DNA of 64,000 nt. It comes from Halichondria panicea. Its lineage: Eukaryota > Porifera > Demospongiae > Suberitida > Halichondriidae. The translations under genes were made by a program, and so were the position numbers. Location: positions 1,166,931 to 1,230,930 of the forward strand of contig NC_087386.1 in NCBI RefSeq assembly GCF_963675165.1, read 5' to 3'. Within the stretch, counting starts at the first letter, position 1. Each line of letters begins with the position of its first letter. Shown here piece by piece: positions 33,980 through 46,668 of the stretch. The notes beneath the pieces are model-generated. The model was not told the origin of the DNA. It did not search any database and saw only the letters and a program-made list of their open reading frames with translations.

Positions 33980-36900
33980 TTAATTGTTATTGCGTTCCTC
34001 CACTGTCACCTGCAGAGAGGCTAGGTCTGCTATGAGCGCTTCCAATGTAGCTCCTACGACAATGTTCCCGCCATTCTCTGCCATTCGAATGAGTTTCTTT
34101 GCTTTCTCAACGTCTTCTTCTGAGCCAGTTATCGTACAATCTCGAGTTTGGGGTCCAAATAAAGAAAATGACTCCAGTCCTGTAGGTCCATCTTTGATAT
34201 CGATGTTGGCACCAGAGAGGCTCCTGATTGCATTGATAGTTTGACCCTTGGTTCCTATGATTAGACCAACTTTGTTATTGGGAATTTGAATTGTTTCGGC
34301 CTTGGCAGTACGCTGGTACACTTGCTTCTTGAGTCGGTCCAGAATCATCTGTAGTGCTCTTTTCCGGTTCTCTTCACTGCCACGAATCACTCCTCTCTTG
34401 ACACCACCCAATCCACCATAGTCTTTCTCTATCTTGATTATGGTGTTCGTTTCCCTTTCGACAGCTTGAATGTTTCTTCCTTCTCGTCCGATAATGATGC
34501 CAGTGTGATCAGTGGGGACAGTGAACACTAGCACTCGTTCTTCACCCTCAGAGAAGTTCGTCTCGAGATCACTAGATACTACAAAGAGAAAGGAATATGA
34601 ACATAATTATGCAGGGAACAAAATGTCAGCAAACCATTTGGAGATATGTTCAGTCCGCCCTGCTTGAGAACTTCTTCAGGCGACCACCAATCAGCAGCAA
34701 AAGGATGGGATCGAAAATCATTCAAAGCACTTTCAGAGGAGGCTGCATTACTCTGAGGCTCAGGGTTTCCTTGATTGGGAGGAGGGGAATTCGATGATGA
34801 ACTATCGATGTTATCAAATCGGTTGTCCTTTTTGAGCATTCGAACAGGTAGAAAGACTCCACGTCCATTGGCACAGTAGAAATATTTCACATCATCCTTA
34901 CTCCCATCTCCACCGCCAGGTACCTCATTTTCCTGTGTAAAACGATAATGAAAATGTACAATTTAGTCATTGTCATATAATACCATTTCAATTCCAGCCA
35001 CAGGTTGCCCTAGTGTCTCAGGAAGTTCTCCAATCCACCTCACCACTCCGCACCAAGCTGCAGCGTCACGTCTCTCCACCATCACCATATCATCTAGCTC
35101 GAACGGACAAACAGACGGTGATCTCCCAGGAATCCTCAGGGGGCGAGTAGGTGTGGCAGCATTTTCCTGGAGGCTTGCAGGTATCAAACTAGGAGAAGGG
35201 GCCGCGGGAGCCAGCCTTTCAAATCGGTTTCTCCTCACAAATTCACGATCACTCTCTGGGGCTAGCCTATTAGGGAGACGTGGTGAGGTAGGAGGGACGT
35301 AAGGAAGTGGGTCACCTGTGGACATAAGAATAAGATTGTCAACACATTTGCCAACCTATAAGGGAGTAACTATATAGTCATGCATGTTTGACCACTAGAA
35401 GGTAACGTATGGCGGGAAATTTTCGTTGGTAAACATTTTCGTATGAACTGCCCAATTTTTGTTTTAAGTATTCATACAGCCCAGGATAATGACGTTTTTT
35501 GCGGTAGAATAATTTTGTATGATGCATGCTCTACAATACGACATTCCACCATACGAAAATAACCGGCAATACGGTAAGTAGGGACAACTAACTAGGTATA
35601 CTGTTTCAGATCTATTAGAGTAATATACTCCATTCATTGCGGGAATAGAACACGACACTATCACAGAGACATCACTTAAAAAGATTTACTCGAATAAAAG
35701 GTACTTTAATTTCACAAGAGTTTCCCAAGGGAATGCACAGCACACTATAATTATTATCCAGGGACTTAATTATCTGTAATTAAGGGTATTATTCAGGACA
35801 ACACTAACTTTTTTTAACATCTGTCTTGTCAAGTTTTTTCAGGAGCTCATTTAATTCACTGTCGTACAAGGCAGCATAGAGCATGTCTCGAGTCGCTTCT
35901 TGTCCATCTCTTCGCTTCCACTGGTAAAAAAACTGATGAATTTGCTCTTTGAGATCTCGCCCGTTAGCATATTCAATTGAATCAATGTCAGTTTGTGTGA
36001 ATTGAAGACTTCTAGCCAGGACCATCCATCCATGTCCAATGTGGTCAGAAATTTCCCTGATGAGGGCATCCAATGACTCTACAGGGTCACATTCAGGGGA
36101 CCTTATTTGAGAGGAACCAAGCCCTGTGATTGAGAGGGGGGAGGGTACACATCTCTTAAGCTCTTCAACGATTCGCTTATGTCCTGCGTGATTCTCACTG
36201 GACTCAAGCAAGCAATAGTAGAGCAGGCGAAAACCATTTTCACCTCCATTTTTTTTTGTTAGATTGAAAAGATTCGTTATTTTGGCTGAATTGTCAAGAT
36301 AAGGTGATAATATGGAATCGATGTCAGCCATTAGTACCAGATGACATTTTAGCAAGTATGGAAGCAGTGTTGACATGCTAACGTAGAGAATAAAGTTCGG
36401 GTACTCTTTAAAGACATCTTCAGTCACTAAATACCTTTGCTCAATTAATGATGCATCTGAGGAGAGGAGAAAAAAATAGTAGTTTACAGATTTACTCTAA
36501 TAGGCAGAATGAGGAAATTTTCATTATGAATAATATACAACCTAGCCTTGTCACCAGGCTGATTTTCTCAAATATAACACTAGGTAGAAAAATAGGCCTG
36601 AGGAAGATTGTATCTGGCTGGGCGTGGTTGGATTTTGGCGAATTACGTGTCAATTTCTCCCAAAATAGCTCCGTGATGGATCGTGTTATAACTATCCTGT
36701 GACGAAAGCTATAAACTAGGTACGGTAGCTATCAAGCACTAGCTTATGCACTGCATTGTGTCAAACAACAAGGCCCCCCCACTCAATGAGCAATGAGAAT
36801 CATCAAGTTAAGTACAAGCTGTCAATGTCAAACTTCTGTGTGAAGGTAGGGAAGTTTTTATTTGGAATTTGGCAAGTCTCTGTGCTATACCAGTCACAGT

Positions 36901-39900
36901 GCTGAACCGGAAGCCATTCTACCTGGCCATAGATTGTGAATTGACCACAACAATACTTATTGTCATATTAATATCGACATTTACGCATATACTAAATAGG
37001 CATAGGACTATTTATCTCTGTCTGTTCTATTAAAAAAAATCGGCCTGGGGACAAGGATAAAAAGATATACCTGCACTTCGGATTATAATTTGTTCTTTCA
37101 TATACGAAAAGATTTGTTGAACCTCCTCCCAGCTAGGGTTGTGATGAGTGTGGAACCATTTTTTGATCACTTCCATTAGTGCTGTATCTGTGTCTTGGCG
37201 GCACTGTACTATTATGGTTTCCAGCACATCACTCTCCAAGTTGAAGAGCATTCCTACTCTGTACCACGAATAGGACCATGGAATGAGCTGAGCAAACACA
37301 TTGTGAACGGTAACTTCATCAGCACCTATAATTATACAAGCACAAAAATACATTAATATGTGTTGATCATTTTCATATTTTGAGCTAACTTACCATTATG
37401 TATCTTGGTAAACCAGACGATTTGAGCAGAAGAAAGTGCAATTATTTTATTCATAGCAGAACATCTCCAGTGACCCTCTGTGCTAGGCACAATCATGTGT
37501 GTTTGGTCAACCTGACCACATGTACAGTGAAACCCCACAACAGGAAGAGCTTGACCAGAAATGTGATATGCTTCCGCGGCTTTGTTTAAACCATTAACTA
37601 GTGCTTTTCTGATACATGGTAGAAGCTCATGATCTTCTATTGAATTGACATAAGCGTTCACTTCAGCATTTTCATTTCTATACAAAGTAATGAGAGTATT
37701 AACTCCGCGTAAAACAAATTGTACACGATTCTTGAAAACTTGACTTTGATCAACGATTTTCCAAGGCCATGGGTCACCATTGTACACTGAGCATAAGTAA
37801 CATATTATGTACTCAAAAAAGCCACGAGCAACAGAATACTGAAGCACAAGTGGAGCAACTTTGGTTTGACTCACACCTAAAAAAAAGCTGAAAGTTTCAA
37901 GATCGGCTTCTTCCCTCAGTAAGCATGGCATCAAGAATAATGACTTTCCCAGCTCCATTAATATATATAAATCTTTGAAGAGGGATATTGCATCTTTACT
38001 TGTGAACAATCCTCCAGCATATACGTCTTCACAAACTTCAAATGCAGTGATAGGAATAATAGCAGCTCCATCGTTATGTTGCATGGCATAAAGGTTTATC
38101 TGTGCAATCAATTCAATCAATACGGTCGAATCTTTAAATATCACATTTGGAAGGACATTGCCAAAATAAAGAATCAAGCCACTTATATGCAAGTTAAGTA
38201 AGGCAATTTCAAGATCATTAGTTGACAGTCTAAATTCTGTGGAAATAATTAATACTTCTTGCTTGCTAATAAACCTCCGATTGTTGTGACGCATAACTTT
38301 CTTGATAGCGTGACCAAGCATGTGCCAGGATAGAGAGACGTGCTTCACATCACTTAAGGTCAACGATGATACTAGGTGCTGTTCAATGTTTTCTATCTCC
38401 CTAATTGATTTGCCTACTTCAAATACTGCTTGTTTTCCATCCTCATCAGTAATTAACTTTGCCTGTTCATTATCCTTAAAAAGAATCTCACTCTTTTTCT
38501 CGTTAGTTTCAATCGATTCAAATTCTGCATGCTTTCCAACGACCATCAATTTTGTTGCTAGCACACTGATGTCTTTTATTAGTTGCTTACTAGTGAGATA
38601 TCTTTGTATTTTATTTCCGTGAACTGACATTCTCTGAAGAAATATTTTTTCTTCGAGATCTTGGCTCAAACTCATACAGTTAATGCCTATAGTGATGCCT
38701 TTAAGGAAAATCGGGAGCACATCCAATAACCAAACATCAGAGCAGCATATGCAATTAATTATGTCAAGATCTGTTGTTGATTGATCACAATTGATCATCA
38801 GTCGCAAAATGTTCTCAGAAGAGACACATTTTAATATACTTTCTTTAGGTATTGGCTGATAGGCTAGAATCGGATTGGAAGTTAAATTATGTCGTGAATC
38901 TGTAGTAAATGCATATTTTGGCTCTTCAAACTTTTCATCAACAGATTGATCTTCTTTTCCTTGCTTACTTTGATTTCTTGGACTTGTTTCAGGGTTTTCA
39001 TTTGAGACCTCTTTAGGTGCTTGTTGTATAGAATGTTCATCTGACTGGTCATGTTCAGCTCCCTTTGGAGTCTGTACTGCAGCATTACGAGCAAATACCA
39101 TATCAAAATCGTGATCATGTAAAGGTTTAATATTTTCACCACTGACGGTATAATAACTAAATTCTAGGTTAGTTGTTGTTCTAGGAATGGGATCCAATGA
39201 GTGTGGTGATTCAAAAGGTGTAAAGTTCTTATCCATAATCATTCGCTTGCAAGCAAGGACATCTGATCCTGGCAGTCCAGTAAAAAGAATTGTTGTGAAT
39301 CGCAGACCAAACTTCTTTCCTTTCATTGCAGCCTCAAATCTAGCCTCAGCATCTGTAGAAAAGGAATGAGTATTATAATAGGCTGTATAGTTACTATGTT
39401 ATACTTACCTTTCACAGTAGTTATCTTTTGATGATGTTCATCAGTCAACCATATTTTGTGGGAAGTAGTGAGCTCCATTTTTTTGCCAGCATGTTCACCA
39501 CATGGTACATGATTATCCGTAGCAAATGGCAAGTATTTGAGAAAGTGGGTGCTAGATGAATGTTCAGAGCAAGAACACGCAAATGTTAAGCGTACTGATT
39601 GTGTATTGACAACTCTTTGCAACTGCACATCAAGAGTGGATACAATTTTAAGGCATAGGTCACGGTGGGGAATATTGTCATCAGTAAGTCCGTCAAAGTG
39701 AGCTCGAACACAGTCAATAAATTCCGTGAATACAAGCTGAAACTGGCAATTTATTTCGAATGACACCATGTTCTTACAATTTATAAAATTAGGTGTCAGT
39801 TTCCATATTATACTGCCTTCTTTAATTCCAGAAAGTACAGTCATTAGTCTTGGGAAAAAACCAGGTGGTACAAACTTGGATTTCGAAACCAAAAAGAGAG

Positions 39901-42900
39901 GTGCCACTTTTAAATCGGCTGGTAATACAGAACAGGCCGAAATGCTTGCATCAAACACATGCTGATGATTAGGACAAATGGGAAGCACTTGTAACATAGA
40001 CGGAATAAAGTAGCCTTCCAGTAGAGGCATTGCTAAATGGTGCTCTTCAAAGAAGCTAAGAATCCATGATAGCGGGAGACCTGTCTTACTATCTGCTAGG
40101 AACCTTTCACCAACTTGGACATTCAGAATACCCTGTGTTTGAAGCTGCTTCCATTGTTCAGGGAGATCAATATATACCTGGGGATCAAGAATAGTTCCAA
40201 GAATGGAAAGTAGGTTCTTAGGCTCAACAATAACATATTCTTGGAGATTTTTATTGCCATGATACCATATAAATATACCAAGTTCGTGAAAATAACAGAG
40301 AGCTGCTTGAACGTCTGTTTTGTGCTTTTTCGCTATATCACTAGCTTTTTCAAATGTTACAATTCCTGTGTAAGGCTGTTGTAAGCGTGATTCTCGTTCT
40401 AGATCAATCTTGAAAGCAATCCATTTGATAGGTATTTTTGCTTTGGCACTCTTTGTGCAGGAAACTATTTGCTCTCGCAAAGCTTTCATTCCAGGATCTT
40501 CATACTTCGCTCCTGATCGTGTGTTATCTATCTCAAACATAACAGTAGAGTTGGTTGTAGAAGTTAAAGGTGAGAGAACTTTTTCAAGAAAGTCTATCTG
40601 CAGAGACTTCACATCATCTTTTAACTGAAAGAACATTTGCTCCAATTCTTGCTTATCATTTTCTTTAATTTGGTCTTTGAAAGTGCCGATAAAGGCTACT
40701 TTAGGAAAAGTTGTTCCAATAGCTGCTTCGAATACTCTCTTCTTCAACATATCTGGGAGGTTGCTGAGATGCAAATCAAATGAAGTAGAGTCTAGAAAGG
40801 AAAGACATCGATATAGGTAATCAGTAGATGTGTAAGGAGACTCTCTCTCTCTTTCAAGTTGGCAGGTAGGTCTAATAGAAGCGTTGGAATTATCCAACAG
40901 GTCACGTAGACTAACAACAATGCCATAAATGGATCTAAATTTGGCAAAGCAAGGAAGAAGATCTTGAAACATTGGTTGACCTCCTGTGTCCCAGAGAGTG
41001 AGGTAAATATTATCTGGGTCGCTTTTATAAACGTTGTCGTATTTCTTAAATACCACGGTGCTTTTCTTTGAGTCCACTGTAGTTTCAAATGTTTCTTGAT
41101 ATAGAAGCTCTTGCTCCATTATGATTGTGCTTTTCTCCTTATCATTAAAGGGAATGTTCTGGAGATGCTTTCTAATGGACGTCTTTCCCACTCCAGTGTG
41201 CCCAATGAGAATCATGTGCAAATGTGATACCTCCAAATATTCAGAATCTGGTAGTTCAAGAGTAGCTTTCATTTCCAGGTGGGTTTTCTCCAGATCTAGT
41301 AAGTTATGTGATAAAATGAGACAGACACAAGATGTAATACTTACCTAGTATGCGTGATAGCTGTTTAGCAACATCTGTTGTATTACTTAGACAGCCTGAT
41401 TTCACGTCTGGGAACCACCTGTTGTTGAAATTACTGAAGAGAATGTGGTTTTCGGGTAGCTCAGAGTTGTCGCTATACTGTTTACGATGGACCATCAAAA
41501 GAAGAGTATCTTTGAGCCAATTTAGACTAGGTAACTCAGGTTGGGTCATGGTTTCCAATTGATGGAAGTACGAATGCTCATACATAGGTAAAAACATTGC
41601 TTTTGCGTCATCTGTACTAGTTGTATGTACAAATAGAGATTCTGTAGTCATTTGAAGCTTAATATTAGGTGAGAACCCAAGAACACTAATAGTAGCATTC
41701 AATAACAATGACAGCTGTTGTATTTCAGATAAAGTCTCAGAAGAAAAGCAATACTCTTTTAATGGTTGCTGAACTTCAAACAGGATGATAGGGGGGGAAG
41801 AGAGTTTAGTATCAAAATGAACACATTTTGCTGGCATTACATTGGGATTACTCCGTTGTAGATCTTCAATGTATTTACTGAATTTCAGAACATCGTCCTC
41901 GCCATTGTATTTTAATGCCATACATTGCTGCCCATTGTGAAGAGCCTTCCAGAGCGAGCATGGAGACACGTCAAGGTCCATTTCCTCTTGTAGTTCAAGT
42001 TTACTTTCACAAAATATAGTGTTGAGAATTTGATTGTAAGTTACTTCCACTTTAGATCCAGGGTCTACAATAAATATTAAACTGAAGAATGCACCAAAAA
42101 TTAAAATTTACTTGCCTGTAGACGTGTGTTCAAGATCCGTGGTATCAATGTCTGCTTCCATTCCATCACTTGTCTCATTATCCGCTTCACTACACGTACT
42201 TCTGATCTCAGCCAGCTCACTATTACCGAGATTAGACACAGAACCTGCAACAAATGATTACAGAATAGTATCTAGTGCTCTTGTGCTTCTAGAGAGAGTT
42301 GACAAATTTACTGACATTATAAAGGAACCATTACAATTTTTAATACTCTTTTACCTGTATCTTTTAGTCTAACTTCTTCTAAGTCAAATTCGAGTAGATT
42401 TTGCTCCCTTATAGTAACTTTTAGGAAGCCATGGGCCTTGAGCTGAGACTTCTGATACTTTGACAGTTGACTAATTTCCCCAAAGTAAGGAGGTGCTCCG
42501 AATACAAGCTCAGTACAGCCTTCTCTTGCTTGTTTGAAACATAGATGGTAGTTTGGTGAGCCGAGAATTTTTGCGAATACATACTTCATATGTTTGATCA
42601 CGTTGTGTGAGAGCTGATCATACTCAGAGTCTACTTTGCACTTCACTTTAACTTGGTGTTTTGGCCAAGGACCCTCGTCGTGTAGGAAGATAAAGCAACG
42701 CTGACTGACATACGTTTTAAATTTTGCTTTGTAGTCATCCAGAACTGAATCACTGCTGGTTATTGTAGGGAAGAGATATTTATTTCGGAGTTGTTCAATC
42801 AATTCATAATCAAACCATGAACAGTATTGCTGTTTCGTCAAATAGACTGCAATATCATCAAAACTCTCGAGATCATCCAAGCAATCTAAAACTTGTGAGC

Positions 42901-45561
42901 TGGTCGATGGGAAATACCACTTAGGCTTTAGAAGTATCTTTAAATACACAATTAATTTCTGTATGTCTACAGACTTCTCTAGTTCACTAAATGTGTCCAA
43001 CACTAACTCGCAAAAACTTCCATGCAGTTTTGTCGATTGGTGAAGCAACTCCATTTCAATGTAATCAATATCGTCAGAAGGAATTCCGTAGATTTCTAAC
43101 TTAGGAAATGGATAAGCTTTGGGATTGGGGCAGGTTTCTCCAGTAATGAAACCATACACAGTGCATTGCCCACACCCACACTCAAATTGCAAGCGAGGTA
43201 CTTGTTGCAATCCCAATGATGAAACTGAATGAATACTAGATGTAAACGATTCACTTGAATCACTAACATCTGATGATAATGATTCTCGGGTAAACGCTCC
43301 ACTGTTTTCTGTATAAAAACATGCATGAAATAAGGAATTATGTGTGTGTGTGTGTGTGTGTGTACATTGTATTGAGTGATTGGTGTTTCCCTGCAGTCTC
43401 AAAACATGCCAAAGATCTGGTCTATTCTATATCAAAAGTGGTCAATATGATGTATGTATAATCTCACCATTTTTTTCAGCCAAGTACCGACATACATTAT
43501 TAGCTATCTCTTCTTTCTCAAGCCTGAGTAATTTTTCCAGTAGAGCTGCGTATGTCGCTTTAAAAGAATCATGTCCTTTCCACAGAGATAAGCACTTGAT
43601 CATCGCCATTTGACTGCCGTTTAAATGCAAAGTGGTTTTCACATCATCTTTTTCAGCTGGAGTTAGGTTCATTAGATTGAGATATAATTCAATCTTGTCA
43701 AAATGTTTAGCCAAGAAGGTGATATCGTCATCTTTTATTTCAGAATTGAGTTGATTTTTGGTTAAACGGTGTCTATCCATAAGCCCTGAAAATATAAAAG
43801 TTATTGGTACACATGCAATGGTGTATGAGCTCTACGGTATGTATAATTGTTATAACCATGGCAGCGGTATAGTCATAATTATGCAGACAGCTTGTATAAA
43901 CTACAGCTCAATTTGATTTTTGGTGCAACTATGATACTAACACCCCACAGTAATATTATGGTAATGAGTATCCTGAAACCTTTCTTTGCAGCAATAATAC
44001 ATAGTGCCAAATCGATATCTTTCTAGGACCTAGAGTGATACTTAATTCCCATGCACTTCAAATCCAAAGCCAACGAATGGTGACAATTACAAAGTATAAC
44101 TATACATGCATAAGCCATTTCTTGCAAAGAGACAAAATTATACACTCCTAGATAATATTACTATCCACCTTGCATATGTGACGAGGACAGTCGGGATGTA
44201 TCCATGGTTGTGGACACAGAAGCACCAGACGTCTTTTGTTTCTGCCTCTTAGAACCACCATCATTCACTGTTACAAGAGGTACAGATTCTCCGCTATCTT
44301 TCCCTACAGGCAGTTGTTCTGGTAATGGCTGACAAGCTGTACACCAGGAAAAATTGGTATTTGCAGTTTCAGACAGTGAATGAAGGTTTTTATGCTGATG
44401 GCTAGTACTACTTATTCCACAATGTATGCTAATAGACTTACACAATGGTACAGTTTGTGGGAGCTCTTCCTCCGCTGAGAGATACTCGGTAGATGAATCA
44501 GAAGAGGAACGATCTGAATCAATTTACAATGATTGCAATAAAATAATAGACACGGGATGCATCACCTTGTTGACAATAATTCTCTCTGATTTTCACTGCC
44601 AAATGTTCCATTGAAATGCCTGTGAAAGCATCAGCAATTTTCTCCCAGCCAATTCCGTATAGCTCACAGTTAGTTACAATGTACTGACATAGAACCCTTT
44701 TCTGTTCGTTTATATCTGTGAAAAGTTGATTTGTTACTAATTTTTATGATACTTTTTGCTTACCTTCATGCTTACGCTGAATTCTGTCTAATTCCAGCGG
44801 AGGAATACCCAGTTCTTTACCGAAAGGAATGGGATCAGTCAACTCGAGCAATTCGACAAATAGATTCAATGGTGTGAGCTTGCGAACAGGGCCAGGGTTA
44901 GTCTCGACATCTCCAGCAAGTATTAGCAACATTAAAAGAACCTCCAAACTTTGTAGTTTGCTTTTGAAGCTTACTACCAGTGCCATATGGACACCAGGAG
45001 AATGTTTGTATTGCTCAGTGTGTACATAATTATGATTAAAGAGAGACGGATAAATTTGCCTTGAAACATCTTCCTGTTTTTGTAGCTCTACACAGAATGC
45101 AGGGGCTTCTATTGTGGGTAGAGAGAGACAGTCTCTAAGGGCTGTGGGAAGCATGGGTAGATTGATAGTGATTGGTAATCAACATGGCATCAGTGTACAT
45201 TGTGCCTTCAGGTTCTTCGTTTTTCTTTACAGTGAAATGGAATCGGTAGTGGCCACTATAACTATACTGGTACAACATGACGAAAGATGTATAGACACAG
45301 CATTTAATTAATGTATAGCCAACCTTTTTAAAGGTACATTCAGGTTCAGTCCAAATTAAAGAGACTGGTCAGTCATCGACTAAGATTGGTACATGACTTA
45401 TAACTACATATACGGACAACAATTTATAATCAAGGTAATTCTGGCAAGCTACTAAAAATTAGTAAGATCTAACTGGCCAGAAGAACCGTTTAACACTTAT
45501 TGTAAAAGTTTTATAATGAATGAAACATACCTTCTACAACATTTCCACAGTCATAGCCCAT
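33980..45561 (-). CDS. Giant 2A-DEATH-ROCO-CARD-DEATH-CAP-Gly-KH protein (predicted, 3000 residues)
   Basis: Fifteen exons join without a stop: 45531-45561, 44764-45141, 44566-44715, 44169-44513, 43468-43785, 42355-43308, 42116-42244, 41345-42064, 39409-41295, 37394-39352, 37071-37325, 35809-36456, 34984-35315, 34635-34932 and 33980-34578 (9,003 nt). Nearly every intron is phase 1, typical of shuffled modules. Domains in order: N-terminal region ending in GDVETNPGP (about 87-95); DEATH (about 100-185); Ser/Thr-rich linker; DEATH (about 305-405); Cys-rich domain ECGCGQCT (about 435-530) and a further alpha/beta region; weakly kinase-like segment (about 770-1000); ROC GTPase with GHTGVGKTS, DTGGQ and GTFKD, then COR (1009-1637); a second ROC-COR whose P-loop is degenerate (1638-2290); DEATH; CARD-like; DEATH; CAP-Gly; two KH domains (GREG and GTKG loops). 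A cytosolic death-fold scaffold is inferred. That it is one gene, not two or three, is the weakest point: the exon 4 and 14 donors are poor. Confidence 0.68.
35406..35573. mobile_element. MITE, family B, in the cassette intron
   Basis: Ends CGTATGGCGGGAAATTTTCG and CGAAAATAACCGGCAATACG are inverted partners. A decayed copy sits at the matching place of the second cassette (about 48150-48283), so insertion predates the cassette duplication. Confidence 0.7.
43339..43363. repeat. (GT)n microsatellite in the giant gene
   Basis: A short GT tract lies in the intron between the second DEATH exon and the Cys-rich exon, about 30 bp upstream (in transcription sense) of the acceptor at 43309. Confidence 0.8.
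44888..44911 (-). other. 2A-like ribosomal-skipping motif DVETNPGP
   Basis: The codons read GDVETNPG then P, the full consensus D(V/I)ExNPGP of 2A peptides, preceded by a hydrophobic helix (LEVLLMLLILAG), as active 2A sequences require. In the giant protein the Pro is residue 95. Skipping would release a 94-residue leader and start a 2,906-residue product with Pro. 2A-like sequences at the N-termini of NLR-type proteins have been reported from sea urchin and sponge, where they can also act as signal sequences. Activity here is inferred. Confidence 0.85.
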
Positions 45562-46668
45562 ATTGAAAGAATTAACAACAGTTCATTGATGACTGCTTGT
45601 TTAATCTAGAGTAGATAGATACCTAGATATCTAGAGCCAATTTAGATCAGATTGGCAGGCTGTGGATTCTTCCTGCAAACTTTCAATTGCACAATGGAAA
45701 AGATAGTAGATCAAAAAAGTACCATGGCCAGCCCCTCCCCCATGGCCCAAAAATGAACTTGGGAAAATATACACAAGTGAGCAAGTTTGTAAATTAATGC
45801 ATGACTGTAATTATGCATGTGCATTGAATTGCATACAGTAATAGTACTGCTGATGCATTAGAGAACACTTGAGCTAAATGTAAATTTTAGTCTGTATTGA
45901 GATTGGCTGAGCACCTTTGGCGAGCTTTCCCCACTCTTAGTCAACCACAACCCTCAGGCTTGTTGTTCTTTGGCTGCAGGTTAGTCTTGCTCAGTAAGCA
46001 TCCAGTTCTGAAGGCACCCTTCATCACTTCAGCAGCCTCAAATAAGTCCATGCGATAGCGAGGAGCAAATGAGAAGTTTTACTCTGCATACGTATGATTT
46101 ATATACGAATCAATATCGTCCACTACTCTAGCCACAACATTTCCTTGTTTGTAATGTGCTAATTGCTATAAATTATATATAAGCTGTTGATAATGTCATC
46201 TTCGTTCAATAAGGTGGTAGTATATATACCTGACATATACCATATAGAGGGTATATTTCGAGGGTATAAATGTTTGTGGTTTTTGCGGATTAGGCATGAA
46301 CCGCGAACATTTATAACCGCGAATTTAATATTTCATGCATGCATGCTGCAAAAAAGGCGCTATTCTACGAAAATTAAATCCGCGAAAACCTTTCTAAAGG
46401 CACTTCCGCGAAAATTTATACCCTCGAAATATACCCGCTATAGGGTATATATCCTACAACACAACAACATAGCAACTGAAGTTGATAATTGGAATGCGTG
46501 ACATCATAAATATGCCGAACATTGAATTTTAAAAAAGGAAATGCAAAATTAATGATAACAGGAGCATATTCATACACTCCTAATTTATAGGTCTATGTGT
46601 TATACACAAAAATAATTTGCAATAAAACTGACACAAACATGCAACAGAGCTAATAAAACAAACAAGAG
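45562..46668. other. Interval between cassette copy 2 and the giant gene start
   Basis: It resembles 57862-58733 in several blocks (CAGATTGGCAGGCTG, GGATTCTTCCTGCA, CCTCAGGCTTGTT), which shows that it belongs to the duplicated unit. It carries one MITE (46243-46442). It should contain the promoter of the giant gene. Confidence 0.55.
46243..46442. mobile_element. MITE-like inverted-repeat element upstream of the 2A-DEATH-ROCO gene
   Basis: TATAGAGGGTATATTTCGAG at the left pairs with CTCGAAATATACCCGCTATA at the right over about 200 bp, with CGCGAA-type internal repeats. It lies between the second cassette and the start of the giant gene; the matching interval at 57862-58733 lacks it, so it inserted after the duplication. 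Confidence 0.7.

Noticed and set aside
34970..35302. Ser/Pro-rich plus-strand frames over the CAP-Gly exons (also near 47666 and 59727)
   Set aside because: They are antisense shadows repeated in all three cassettes; the minus-strand frames carry the domains and splice sites.
41345..42064. A catalytic protein kinase in exon 8 of the giant gene
   Set aside because: The order of segments recalls a kinase fold, but no glycine loop, HRD or DFG is present, so at most a pseudokinase; kept only as a weak remark.
44395..44425. A tiny intron with GTAAGT donor in exon 4 of the giant gene
   Set aside because: The supposed intron would be about 30 bp, and reading straight through keeps the frame open in both duplicated copies.
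46187..46501. 104-codon plus-strand open frame
   Set aside because: It lies across the inverted-repeat element 46243-46442 and has no domain.
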